A DNA stretch of 64,000 bases from contig NC_068573.1 in the NCBI RefSeq assembly GCF_025698545.1, positions 11,555,874 through 11,619,873 of the forward strand, given 5' to 3'. Source of the stretch: Gossypium raimondii (Eukaryota; Streptophyta; Magnoliopsida; Malvales; Malvaceae). Under the pieces are notes generated by a model, which had not been told where the DNA came from, did no database searches, and was given only the letters and a program-made list of their open reading frames with translations. Positions 22,675 through 33,954 of the stretch are shown here, piece after piece; the stretch's first letter is position 1; each line of letters opens with the position of its first letter. A program made the translations under genes and the position numbers.

Positions 22675-23765
22675 TTAAATGGTTGGTCACCGGTAGGTCG
22701 GCCCAAAATCATGAAATATGGTCCACGCTCCTTTGTTTGTTCAATAAGGACTTGCTTTTATGAAATAATTTCATATCTTTTCGGGATTCTCACCTTGACA
22801 CTATCAAATTGATAGGTTAAATTATAGTTTTAGTCCCTATGGTGGCATAACTATTTGCCCTTGCGGTCCATAGCCTGATACCTGAGTTTCATTGAGGGCT
22901 TCAAAGGTCGGCTTAACTGTGCCATCCATATTTATAGAGAATATAAGAGGGTATCAGCAAGTGGGATAATTTTCGGTTTCTGCAAACATCAATTTTCATC
23001 TCTTCAAATTATCCACAACATGCAATTTATCCAAAAATGTTTTATTCCACAAATATTCATAAATAATCTTCATGAATGATCACATTAGTCGATCACCTTA
23101 TCATGCCATTATTTGCATTATCGGGTCGGTAAAATATCAATATTATATGCAGTATAAAAGGAGTCGTTTAAACTGAGTTATCACTATATTTATTAAAAAT
23201 AGATTGGTGTGATAAAAACTACAAAGTCAACATCAGTTTCCATATATCCCTAAAATTCATCAATTATATTAAAATTACAATTACAATGGAATTAAAGAAA
23301 AAAACTACCATTCAAGGTCCCTCCCTTTTATCTATGTCACTAGAGTTTATATTTTGTACAATTCTGAAATTTTTTTTTTTAGATTTTAAATTTTAAATTT
23401 AATTGTTAATATTGTTAGATTTGTTGGTATGACATTTTAAAATAAATAATAATAATAAAACTCGCTTAATAGTCATGTAACTAATAAAATAGCATCTGTA
23501 ATGAACATGAATTTAACAAAATAATTTTAATAGCTTTACTTAATTGTAATTTAATTTTGAAATCTAAAAATCTAAAAAGTAAAAAAATTAAATTCTGAAA
23601 TATAAAACTATTATTTAAATTTAAAAATATTAGAATTTATTGCATATTACAAACTTTTTAAATAAAGTTTTAAGTTCTAGTCCCTTCTATTTAGGGTCTG
23701 CTTTGATTGAAACACAATGTGAATATCCAATATGAGATTATCTTAAATTCAAAAAAAAAAAAAGA
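22675..23765. other. Intergenic, no gene seen
   Basis: Downstream of the SDR. It is AT-rich and contains no supported coding frame. Phrases such as TTATAGTTTTAGTCCCTATGG near 22820 resemble fragments of common plant repeats, but I cannot assign them. Confidence 0.5.
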
Positions 23766-24101
23766 GGTTAATATACTTTTTTTTATGTTAAGGTTTGATT
23801 TTAATGTTTAAATTGGTACTTGAGTTTAGCTTCAATTTGATACTTGGTTTTTTTTGTCTCAATTAAATACGTGAGTTTGGCTTCAATGTTTAATTTGATA
23901 CTTGAGCTTTTTTTTGTCCCAATTAATTACCTATATTTTTTTATTAGAGGACATATATCAAACATTTTAATGAGCCACATGATGCAGTTTGTTCCGAGCA
24001 TCACATTAAACATTGAAACAAATACCTAACTGGGATAAAAAAAACTCAAGAATCAAATTAAACATAAAATCAAACTTAGGTATCAACTGGCATATTAACC
24101 C
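23766..24101. mobile_element. MITE-like inverted-repeat element, about 336 bp
   Basis: The left end GGTTAATATACTTTTTT and the right end GCATATTAACCC are inverted, and the similarity extends inward: TTTGATTTTAATGTTTAAATT on the left against the complement of AATTAAACATAAAATCAAA on the right, both followed by (A/G)TACTTGAG-like sequence. I do not see a clear target duplication. The transposon family is unassigned. Confidence 0.55.
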
Positions 24102-24741
24102 AAAGAAAAGGGTGTACCAAGGCATAACTAACCCGATCCATAAGATTGCAATAGCCCAGCCCAGTGATTATGGATAGGCGTGTTTGGAAAATGGCAATGG
24201 TAAACGAAAGTGAGAAAATGAAGGAATCAGATAGAGAAAAAAAGGCAGCAAAGAAAATGAGCTAAGGCTTTCTTTGCTGGAAGAAAAAGCCAAAACAGGG
24301 AAACCAAAAATTAAGACTCTTCACTCTTTCGTAAGATTATTTCAGTCTTTTCCTTTCTGAATTTTACGATCTTTTTTTTTCTTTTCACTCTTAATTCTCT
24401 CTTTTAGTTTCAATTGTCCCCCTTTTAATCTAATTTTGTGATTGTAATCTTGCACTTTCTATTTTTTTGTTTCGCTTTCAATTCCCCCTTGTAGCGTGTA
24501 AAAAGCCTTTTCTTTTGCTAGATTTGGTTCGTTTTCGAATTTAGTGTCTTTGGAGGATTTTGCAAAATTAGGGCTTTTTTGGGGTTTAGGTGTCCATTAG
24601 GGTTCTACTTCTAAAGCTTTGGTTTTGAATTGAAAATTTGCTTGCTTAGGTGTTTGTGGTTGATGGGTATTTTACTGAGATACTGAATGTTTTGGAATTT
24701 GGTGGGTATTTGATAGTTTTTCGCAGTGAATTAGATTAGTG
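24102..24741 (+). promoter_or_regulatory. 5' region and probable leader of the SWP73 gene
   Basis: Between the MITE-like element and the SWP73 start codon. Pyrimidine-rich stretches at 24330-24500 and a TTAGGGCTTTTTTGGGGTTTAGG-like zone near 24568 resemble plant leader sequences. A leader intron is possible but cannot be placed. Confidence 0.4.
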
Positions 24742-26982
24742 ATGTCTGTGAATAACAATAACCCTCCTAAGAGCATTGGGGCGTCTTCGTCGCCCTTTGG
24801 TAATGCTTCACAAGCACAAACACAAGCACAACTCAGTGCTGGTTTTCAAAATCAGTATCAGCTATCCCAAGCTCAGGCCCTTGCTCATGCTCAAGCTCAA
24901 GCTCAAGCGCAGTTAGCTCATGCCCAATTCCAAGCACACTTACAAGCTCAAGGTTTGTCCCTTAACCAAGCTCAAAATGCCGGCATTGGGAACTTAGGTA
25001 CGTCTTCGCCATCCATGTCGACTCCTGGCAGTGCAAGTGCCAAGAGGATCCTTCAAAGGCCCCCTATGCGTCCTCCTGGTGTTCCTGTGACAAATACAAT
25101 GTCTCCTTTGAGAATAATGGATCTTACGACCGCCGCACGTAAAAAGAAGCAGAAGCTTCCCGAGAAACAGCTGCAGGATAGAGTGGCGGCAATTCTTCCT
25201 GAATCTGCTCTGTATACCCAGCTTCTTGAGTTTGAGGCACGTGTCGATGCTGCCTTAACTCGGAAAAAAGTTGACATCCAAGAAGCCCTTAAGAATCCAC
25301 CTTGTGTTCAAAAAACACTTCGAATATATGTTTTCAACACATTTGCTAATCAGATGCAAACAATCCCAAAGAAGCCTAATGCAGAGCCCCCTACATGGAC
25401 CCTTAAGATAATAGGAAGGATCTTGGAAGATGGGGTAGATCCAGATCAACCTGCATTTGTTCAAAAAACAAACCCCTTATACCCTAAGTTTTCATCTTTC
25501 TTCAAGAGAGTGACAATTTCCTTGGATCAGAGACTATATCCGGAAAATCATATCATTATATGGGAGCAGGCTCGATCGCCTGCTCCTCATGAAGGTTTTG
25601 AGGTAAAGAGAAAAGGGGATAAGGAATTCACCGTGAATATTAGGTTGGAAATGAATTATGCGCCAGAGAAATTCAAGCTTTCTTCAGCTTTAGTGGAAGT
25701 CCTTGGTATTGAGGTTGATACACGCCCCAGAATTATAGCTGCAATTTGGCATTATGTGAAGGCTAGAAAACTTCAGAACCCAAATGATCCATCTTGCTTT
25801 ATTTGTGATGCACAACTTATGAAAGTTTTTGGGGAAGAAAAAGTGAAATTTACCATGGTTTCGCAGAAGATATCGCAGCATTTGTCTTCGCCGCCACCTA
25901 TACATTTGGAGCATAAGATCAAGCTTTCCGGGAACAATCCTGCTGGGTCTGCATGCTACGATGTGTTAGTTGATGTGCCGTTGCCTATACAGAGGGATTT
26001 GTCTGCTCTGTTAGCAAATGCAGAGAAGAGCAAAGAGATTGAACAGTGCGACGAAGCGATATGTGCTGCCATAAGGAAAATTCATGAGCACCGTAGAAGA
26101 CGTGCATTCTTTCTAGGGTTCAGCCAATCTCCTGTGGAATTTATCAATGCTTTAATCGAGTCTCAGAGCCGGGATCTTAAATTGGCATCTGGGGAAGCAA
26201 GTCGAAGTTCTGAAAGAGAGCGACGATCAGATTTCTTCAACCAACCATGGTAAGCTCATCTTTATATTCTAGTTTCAGTTCATGTTTAATTTTTGAATCA
26301 TTTCCCTCAGTTGGAACCATAGCCTATCACCCATGCAGTCATGTCTATTTGGTAGAAATTTCAGTTTCCAGTTGACCCCTTCAACCTTATTGCTAAGTGT
26401 ACGGTCTTAAGTTATCTACAAAGGAATTTTTTTTGGTCTGGTTGTCAGTTTTCGTATGTCAAACAGCAATGCCTTGCTTATGTATCATTAGGAAATGCAT
26501 TAAACTTAAGTACAGCAGCATGAAAGTGTGTAAACTATAAAAACGGGACAAAGTGGATTGTCCCGACACTAGCACTTCCATGCAATAACTGTGCCATAGG
26601 TGATCCTATTACCGGAATAGCTTCCAGACCACCTGGTACAATTTTGACTGGTCCTAAGGTAACGAATAACCTGTTACTCCAAAAGATGCGGTCAAACAAC
26701 CAATTCCCTTTCTTGCGAGATTTGTTCTTAAAATCTATTGCTTGATATATCATATATTTGCTCCAGTTTTAAGGAAGTCATTCTTTAATGCAGCTTGGAC
26801 CATTCTCAGTTGGTTTCTGTAAATAAAGTTTCTTATAGAAAACGTAATGTTAGCAATTTACGAATGATGAATATGTATTGAAGTTGTGGTTTGGTAATTC
26901 TAACAGGGTTGAAGATGCCGTTATCCGTTATCTGAATCGCAAGCCAGGTGCTGGTGGAAGTGATGCGCCAGGAAGCACATGA
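24742..26982 (+). CDS. SWP73: SWI/SNF complex subunit SNF12/BAF60 (SWP73-type), 527 aa
   Basis: Two exons: 24742-26249 and 26907-26982. The intron has a CATG/GTAAGC donor and a CTAACAG/G acceptor, and splicing restores Trp at the junction. The start is ATG 24742. The N-terminus is low-complexity and Q/A/H-rich (repeated [10 protein letters not shown], about residues 20-75), followed by a proline-rich stretch ([11 protein letters not shown]). The conserved BAF60 region begins near [28 protein letters not shown]2 domain lies at about residues 313-390 ([20 protein letters not shown], then [13 protein letters not shown]). The C-terminus has ADAVI-like [14 protein letters not shown] in exon 2. The protein is a core subunit of nuclear SWI/SNF remodelling complexes; Arabidopsis has two homologues, SWP73A and SWP73B (CHC1). 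It is intact and of normal length. Which paralogue it matches is not resolved. Confidence 0.95.
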
Positions 26983-27737
26983 GTCGTGATTCCATTGATT
27001 TGAATCATGTACCAATTTTAGTCCATTCCTTTAATGGAAGTAGAATTGCAGTGTTGTTTTTTCTTTTTGGGGGGGGGGAGAGGGGGACAATTGAGAGGGA
27101 TGTAGAACAGGAAGTAGCTTTGTGTAGGCATAATTATCATAAAAAATGATGATAATAATAATAATAATAATAATAATTTTCATTAGAAAAAAATTGTTTT
27201 GTTCAATTTGTAACTTGCATACTGTAGACCTATGTTATTTGTAACCGGGGATGCGTATTGATATAGATTTCTGCCATGGGTATATGTTCATATTGGAATA
27301 TTTATGAAGAACAGGATAGTTGAAGGCTCCTGTTTTATATCTGACATGGAAATTTAATGAGTATTTCTTTTTTGTCCAGTATTATGAGATGCGCCTAGCC
27401 AAGTGAGAACTATGTTTTTTCCTACATAAGCTTTCCCATAATGCAATTCCACCCCCACCCCATTTTTTTCCTTAAGAGGAGAAGCTGTTGTAAAGAAAAT
27501 AGAAAATGTTGGACATGGAAGGATTTTTATTTTATATTTTCTTTTCTTCGCCTTTGTTTAAAGAAATGTATGAAAATGGAAAATGTGGAGCCATTCCATG
27601 GTGAGGTAGCTAATTAGAGGAACAATAATTCAAATTAGGCTAGTTTACCAGATTTGGCTAAGATTTTTTTTCTATTCATTCGAAGTGAATTTGAATTCAA
27701 TAATATTTTTAAATTCATCATCTTTCTTTAAAAATAA
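26983..27737 (+). other. 3' region of SWP73 and intergenic sequence
   Basis: Probable 3' untranslated sequence follows the stop. A G-run is at about 27069-27078. No other gene is seen before the MULE-type element. Confidence 0.5.
27151..27176. repeat. (ATA)n trinucleotide microsatellite
   Basis: About nine repeats of ATA/AAT about 170 bp after the SWP73 stop codon. Confidence 0.95.
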
Positions 27738-28505
27738 AGGTAAATTATCAAAATAGTCACTTTTGTTTGCCTCGGGTTACATTTTAGTCATTTACATTAT
27801 CGTGTTGTAACATTTTAATCATTGAGCCGTTAATTGTTATTAACGGTGTAACGGTAAGCTGACATGGTACATTAAGTCATCATTTCAAATGAAAATTTTA
27901 GTTTAAATTCTACAATTGGTTCCTATATTTTTTCATTTTGAACAATTTAAATTTTTTTCTTTTAACTTTCCTTTTTTTTATTTTACTTTCCATCCTCTTC
28001 TGCTTCTCCCTTTGTTTTGCTCCCTTTTTCATTTCTTTTAATATAGTTTTTCTATGTTTTCCATTTGTTAAAACTAGTTGACAAGCTCGCCTCACTCGAA
28101 AAAATTAAATTGTTCAAAAAAATAAAAGTATAAAGACTAGTTTTAACAAATGAAAAACATAGAAAAACTCTATTAAAAGAAATAGAGGAGCGAGGAAAAC
28201 AGAGAGAGAAACATAAGAGAATGAAAGAAAAAAAAAGAAAGTTTAAAAAACATAAAAGAAAAAAATTAAATTGCTCAAAACAAAAAAAAATGGGGACTGA
28301 TTGTACAAATTAACCTAAATATTTGTTTGAAATGATGATTTAACGTGTCACGTTAGCTTACCGTTACACCGTTAACGACAATTAACGACTTAGTGACTAA
28401 AATGTTACAACGTGATAACGTAAGTGACTAAAACATAACATTTCAAACATAAGTGACTGAAATGTAACCTGAGCTAAACAAAGTGACTATTTTGATAGTT
28501 TACTC
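27738..28505. mobile_element. Fold-back Mutator-like MITE, 768 bp
   Basis: The ends are inverted repeats (AGGTAAATTATCAAAATAGTCAC on the left; the complement of the right end reads GAGTAAACTATCAAAATAGTCAC) with TAAAAATAA at 27729-27737 and 28506-28514, a 9-bp duplication typical of Mutator-like elements. The arms stay similar for about 340 bp each and leave a centre of only about 60-80 bp. Inside are AACGGTGTAACGGTAAGCT on both arms and a shared TTCTATGTTTTC segment. There is no transposase frame, so it is non-autonomous. Confidence 0.85.
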
Positions 28506-28707
28506 TAAAAATAATTATAAAATTTATCATGTTCCACTCATAATATGAGTGAAAACATTCATTTAACAAATATATAAAAATTTGATATAAAATCTAAATG
28601 TGACTTTGATCGGAATGGTTAAATTGAGTTGGTGAAACGTATGATGACTTGTTCAAATCTTATGTGTATATAATTTTCTAGATTTATCAAAATACAAAAG
28701 ATATAAA

Positions 28708-29193
28708 TGTTGGAAAATTTGAGTGGAGACAATAGAACCGGAGACTTGTATAGAAATAAATAGTAGACTTCGAGGCACGAATGACACTTTCTAAAAAGAA
28801 CTATTTGCCTCCACACAAAGTTGCTAGAAGGTTAAGGTGAAGGACCTCTCGGGATACAACAAATTTTTGAATTTCTTTTGATTAGCAAAATCGAGGAATT
28901 TCCTAGCTCTTACTCTTGTTTTTGAAAATAAGATTGATTGTAATTGTATATTTGTGAGCACCATAATGCCTCTATTTATATGCACTCAATGAATACAATT
29001 TGAAGAGGCAGAACCCTTCATATTGGACATACTCCTTGGGAGAAACATGTCCCATGGAAATGTATTCATTGTATGATAAATCATTACTTTTAATTTGAAA
29101 AATGCTTATGAATAATTAAATTTGTAAGATGATAAATCATCACTTTTAATTCGAATAGTGCTCATATTAATTTGCAATCTATACTTTCCATCA
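28708..29193 (-). repeat. 3' LTR of the copia element
   Basis: The left LTR on the plus strand is the 3' LTR because the element is on the minus strand. The adjacent ATCCCCCACTAGATTGC (29194-29210) reads on the minus strand as a GTGGGGGAT polypurine tract. Confidence 0.92.
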
Positions 29194-29784
29194 ATCCCCC
29201 ACTAGATTGCTAATTTCAGAAAATAAGTACACAATGATTATGCATAAAGAAGGGTGTCCGCAGATTAAACCTTCCTTTAGTGCAAACTCTTAAAGTATCA
29301 ACAAAGTGAATGGTGGCTAGTCGCTTGAACCATCACTCTTAACGTTAATACTGGAAAAAAATTCAAACATAATCGTAAAGTATTAGAGTGAGAATTTAAT
29401 TTGCTTTAGCACCATTATGGACATGTGCTCATCCCGTTTCCTGAACATGTACGAGAGAAAACCATAAAAAAATCTCGTTGAAGCGACACCACTTCATGTC
29501 CATATAGGTGGATTTCATGACAATTAATCTCCATCCATTAAAAGTAAAACTCATCCTCCTAAAATATAAACACTAAATACTGATTCTTAGTTTACGTTGC
29601 CATTCGATAATTTGTTATTACCCTTTGAACCTTGAAACTAACTTTTGGCTAGAATAAGGTAGGGTTTCCATTATCAATGATGTGATTAGAATGATTTTAA
29701 TCCCATCTTAGTGGTGGTACTCTTAACCAAACCCCTTGAAAAACCTTTTGTCAATGGATCCGCTAAATTGTCAATTGACTTAAC

Positions 29785-31297
29785 TTAGGTAACAGTTATC
29801 ACATCGTCCTTAATCAATTGCCTCACATACTCATGTCTCAAACTTATATGTCTAGACTTTTCATTGTACACCTTATTGTACGCTCGAGACATGGTATAGT
29901 CACTATCACAATATACAAAAATGGCGAACCTACGTCGTGGCCACAACTTTATATCTAGCAAGAGATCTCTTAGCCATTTCGCTTCCTTGCCAATAGCCGC
30001 TAAGGCTGTAAATTCAGTCTCCATAGTTCAATGTGATATGCAAGTTTGTTTCTTGGAGGCCCAACTAATGGCTCCACCTCCTATCGTAAAAATCCATCTC
30101 GATGTGGACTTATTGTCACTTAGGCTTGTAATCCAACTTGCATCCGAGTAACTTTCTAGTACTGCAGGATAATCACTATAGAATAATCTCAAATTTTTTG
30201 TTTTCTTAAGATAGCCAAAAATCCTACAAATGCCTTTCCAATGATCGGTACTAGGACAATTTGTAAATCTCGCTAATGTGCACACAACAAATGTGATATC
30301 AGGTCTAGTACAATGCAATGCATACATTAGACTTCCAATTGCACTGGCGTACTCAAGTTGCGCTATGGCCCTGCCATTATTCTCACTTAACTTGAAGTTC
30401 AAATAGTATGAAGTTGTTTAAACTTTTCCAATACTTTCTCGATGTAGTGAGATTGACTTAGTGCAAAGCCCTTTTCATGTTTTTTCACTTTTATACCTAG
30501 AATTGTATCTACCTCATTGAGATCCTTCATTTTAAATTTTGAGGCTAAATACTCTTTGCTCTCACGAACACCTTCCGTGTTCGTACCAAAAATCAACAAA
30601 TTATCTACATAGAGATAAAAAAATTACACCATACCTATCGGTGAATTTAGTGTAAATACATTTATCCGCACCATTATGTAAAAAATCATGTGACAAGATA
30701 ACCGAGTCAAATTTCTCATGCCACTATTTAGACACTTGTTTTAAACCATATAATGACTTGATCAACTTACACACCTTATGTTCATTCCCAGGAAGCACAA
30801 AACCTTCTGGTTGCTCCATATAGACTTCCTCTTCGAGATCACCATTCAAAAAATTCCTATTAACATCCATTTGATGTACATGTAACTTATGGATAGATGC
30901 AAGTGCTATAAGAATTCGAATGGAGGTCCTCCTAGCCACTGGTGCATAAGTGTCAAAATAATCTAGGCCTTGTTTTTTCCTAAATCCTTTAGCCACTATA
31001 GAATTGTAGATCACCATCCACATTAAACATTATGGGGATCTTTCTAATTACGGATTCTCTATTTCCCTCAACAAGCAATGCTAGAGATTGCGAGGAAATG
31101 AAATCAGGACTGAAGTCCTTTACTTTTCTCACTCTTTGACTTTTCCTCGGCTTCGTATCCTTCTTATCATAAAGACTTCTTTTGGTTTGATAATTTGAGA
31201 TCATTGGTTGATATTCTTTTTTCGAATCTGTTGAATCATTGAAAACCTTATTTTCAATGAATACAACATCTCTTGTTTCAATTATCGTATTTGACAC
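29785..31297 (-). pseudogene. copia reverse transcriptase and RNase H, broken
   Basis: From right to left: the end of the integrase/linker (31297-30989), then RT pieces. QGLDYFDTYAPVARRTSIRI and HVHQMDVNRNFLNGDLEEEV are at about 30965-30830, followed by LIKSLYGLKQVSK. The catalytic YVDD near 30605 reads YVDN. LASKFKMKDLNEVDTILGIK is at 30550-30490. RNase H spans 30402-29785 with SLMYALHCTRPDITFVV and WASKKQTC...EFTALAAIGKEAKWLR, ending near the ADPLTKG-like motif. Stops and shifts separate the pieces, and part of the early RT is missing between 31023 and 30989. The changed catalytic Asp and the breaks make it inactive. Confidence 0.85.
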
Positions 31298-32520
31298 TAA
31301 GTTAAGAACACGATAAGCCTTAGAGTGTTGGGCATATCCAATGAATGCACCCTTAACGACTCTTGGACCTAACTTTGTTCTCTATTGGTTGGGAACTCTA
31401 TAGTAAGCCAAACACTCCCACACTTTGAAATAATCTAATTTTGGCATCCGACCCTTCCATAACTCATATGGAGATACTTTGAATTTTCTCGATGGTATTC
31501 TGTTAAGAATATAACACGCAGTCAATAATGTTTCACCCCATAGTTTATCTGGAAAATTAACATTTAACAACATCGAGTTAACCATATCTACTAAAGTACG
31601 GTTCTTTCTTTCTACCAAACCATTTTGTTGCGGAGTATAAGGCGCGAAACACTCATGCACCATACATTGTTCCTCACAAAATATATTAAATTTATTTGAA
31701 AAATATTCACCACATCTATCACTACGAAGCACTTTGATTTTCTTACTAAACAAATTCTCAACCTCATTTTTAAAACGTTTAAACATATCAAAAGCCTCGT
31801 ATTTACTTCTCATGAGATACACATAAGTAAATCTAGAGAAGTCGTCTATAAAATTGATAAAATATCATTTTCCACCTCTTGCTAGTGTTCTATTTAATTC
31901 ACAAACATCTGAATGAATTAAATCTAACACTTGTGAATTCCTTTCACACTTATTAAGAAACGGCTTCTTGGTAATTTTTGATTGAATACAAATTTCACAT
32001 TTATCCTCAAACTCATCATTACTTAGACTTATATAACCATTCTTTTGCATATATTGTAAATTTTTAAAATTAAAATATTCTAAACGCGCATGCCACAAAG
32101 GATAAGATTCAACAATATAAAAAGAAGAATTAACTTTATTCATATCAATGCTCAACTTGAACATACCCTTGTTACAATATCCTTTTCCTACATATATATC
32201 ACCCTTAAGCAAGACAAACTTATCGGATTCCAAGATAATCTTGAACCCCTTGTTACATAGAATACTTGCGGACACTAAATTCTTTCTCACATCGGGATCA
32301 TGCAACACATTAGTCAAAGTTAATTTCTTCCTAGATGTGAAGTTGAGTTCCACTGTCCCTTGACTGAGAACCTTAATCGATTGATAGTTGTCCATAAGCA
32401 CTTCACGGTTTGCCACTAGTTCATAACTCTTGAATTGTTGTCGGTCATTACACACATGGACAGTAGCTCTAGAGTCGAGCCACCAATTATAGGACTTATT
32501 AGTCATGGCTATGTTGAGTT
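31298..32520 (-). pseudogene. copia protease and integrase, broken
   Basis: The protease active-site segment reads WWLDSRATVHVC near 32485. The copia consensus here is DSGAT, so the catalytic Gly is replaced by Arg. The GAG-pre-integrase zinc region is at about 32110-31880 (LWHARLEYFNFKNLQY, CEICIQSKITKKPFLNKC). The integrase core is at 31822-31382: VLRSDRCGEYFSNKF (second Asp) and YTPQQNGLVERKNRTL (Glu) are intact. The first Asp lies near 31850 in a different frame, past a TGA. A stop near 31384 is followed by GAFIGYAQHSKAYRV in frame with the linker. Confidence 0.85.
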
Positions 32521-33440
32521 AAGTAATCATACAAATCTCTAAATTTTTTATCCCTTCCGTAACCATGGCCACTAAGTTCATGCCCTCCACTTTATTGGCT
32601 TTGGAAGTTGTGGCATCTTGCTTCTTTTTGAGAAATCTACAATCCTTAATATAGTATCATTTCTTATTGCAATTATAATAATTGTGAGCTTTTTTCTTAT
32701 TGTCTTGCACGTCCTTGGTCTCGGATGTAGGCTTTCGCTTACCATTTCGAGAGTTCTTGGACTCGTTCACATGTTTCATTTTAGAACTTTGGGGAAGATA
32801 CACTGCATCACGCTTCCGAGTTTCCTCTTTAATACGCAAATGCCTAAGTATTTTCTCCACAATGAAGTCTTCTACCATATGCAGAAGTTTCTTCCGATAA
32901 TTGTTTCAAGACGAGGGCAACTTTGAGATGATAGCCCCAACTTGTAACAATTCCAGAATAATAACTTTCAAGTTATGAAGCCTACTTATAGGGACTTATA
33001 ATTCATGGACTTGATCCATGATCGGGATACTATCGAGCATTTTGAATTTGAAATACTTCATCATTAAAAATTTATCAGTACTTTGTCACTCTGTGTTGTA
33101 TTTCAAGAGTTTTCCATATTTCCACTCGGGATTGCATCGACATGTAAAGATCATACAATCGATCAGACAAGGTGTTAAGGATGTGTCCTCGACATGTGAA
33201 ATTATCTTTTTCGTTCTTCTTCTTAAGTTCAACCACTTTCTTAATTTCCTGGGAATTTGCATTGGGGGCGGGATCCTGCACGGGTTGTAGGTTTGGATCC
33301 AGAACGTACGCCGCATTTAAGGCAGTAAGAAGGAACAACATATTTTCCTTCCAATGATTGAAGTTTGAACCATCAAATCGGTCAAGTTTCACTAACTTTT
33401 GGTTTATCACTTTGAATGTGATGTTAGCCTCCGTCGCCAT
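32521..33440 (-). pseudogene. copia gag, broken
   Basis: The likely start is ATG 33438-33440, with KLDRFDGSNFNHWKENMLFL and RGHILNTLSDRLYDLYM (UBN2-type gag) down to about 33075. After a stop, the frame at 32878-32657 encodes a basic segment and the first half of a CCHC knuckle (YYNCNKK). The knuckle's second half (IKDCRFLKKK) follows in the next piece. Several stops interrupt it. Confidence 0.8.
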
Positions 33441-33463
33441 CTCCAAAAATAGTTCTCTTTTAT

Positions 33464-33949
33464 TGTTGGAAAATTTGAGTGGAGATGATAGAACCAGAGA
33501 CTTGTATGGAAATAAACAGTAGACTTCGAGGCACAAATGACGCTTTCCAAAGAGAACTATTTTCTCCCACACAAAGTTTCTAGAGGGTTAAGACAAAGGT
33601 CATCTCGGGATACAACGGAGTTTTGAATTTCCTTTTATTAGCAAAATCAAGGAATTCCCTAACTCTTACTCTTGTTTTTGAAAATAAGATTGATTGTAAT
33701 TGTATATTTGTGAGCACTATAATGCCTCTATTTATATGCACTCAATGAATACAATTTAAAGAGCCAGAACCCTTCATATTGGACATACTCCTTGGGAGAA
33801 ACATGTCCCATGGAAATGTATTCATTGGATGATAAATCATCACTTTTAATTTGAAAAATGCTTATGAATAATTAAATTTGTAAGATGATAAATCATCACT
33901 TTTAATTTGAATAGTGCTCATATTAATTTGCAATCTATACTTTCCATCA
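33464..33949 (-). repeat. 5' LTR of the copia element
   Basis: 486 bp, the same length as the other LTR. Only 23 nt separate its inner end from the gag ATG, and no tRNA-type TGG primer site is seen there. Confidence 0.92.
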
Positions 33950-33954
33950 ATAAA

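Larger units (their letters stand above)
28708..33949 (-). mobile_element. Ty1/copia LTR retrotransposon, full-length but defective
   Basis: 5,242 bp between ATAAA target duplications (28703-28707 and 33950-33954). Two 486-bp LTRs with TGTTGG...CATCA ends differ at about 33 positions by my count (about 7%), so the insertion is not recent. Coding order on the minus strand is gag, protease, integrase, RT, RNase H, which is the copia order. The frame is broken into at least nine pieces. Confidence 0.93.

Noticed and set aside
24739..24741. Start of SWP73 three bases upstream
   Set aside because: The codon at 24739 is GTG; the first ATG is at 24742.
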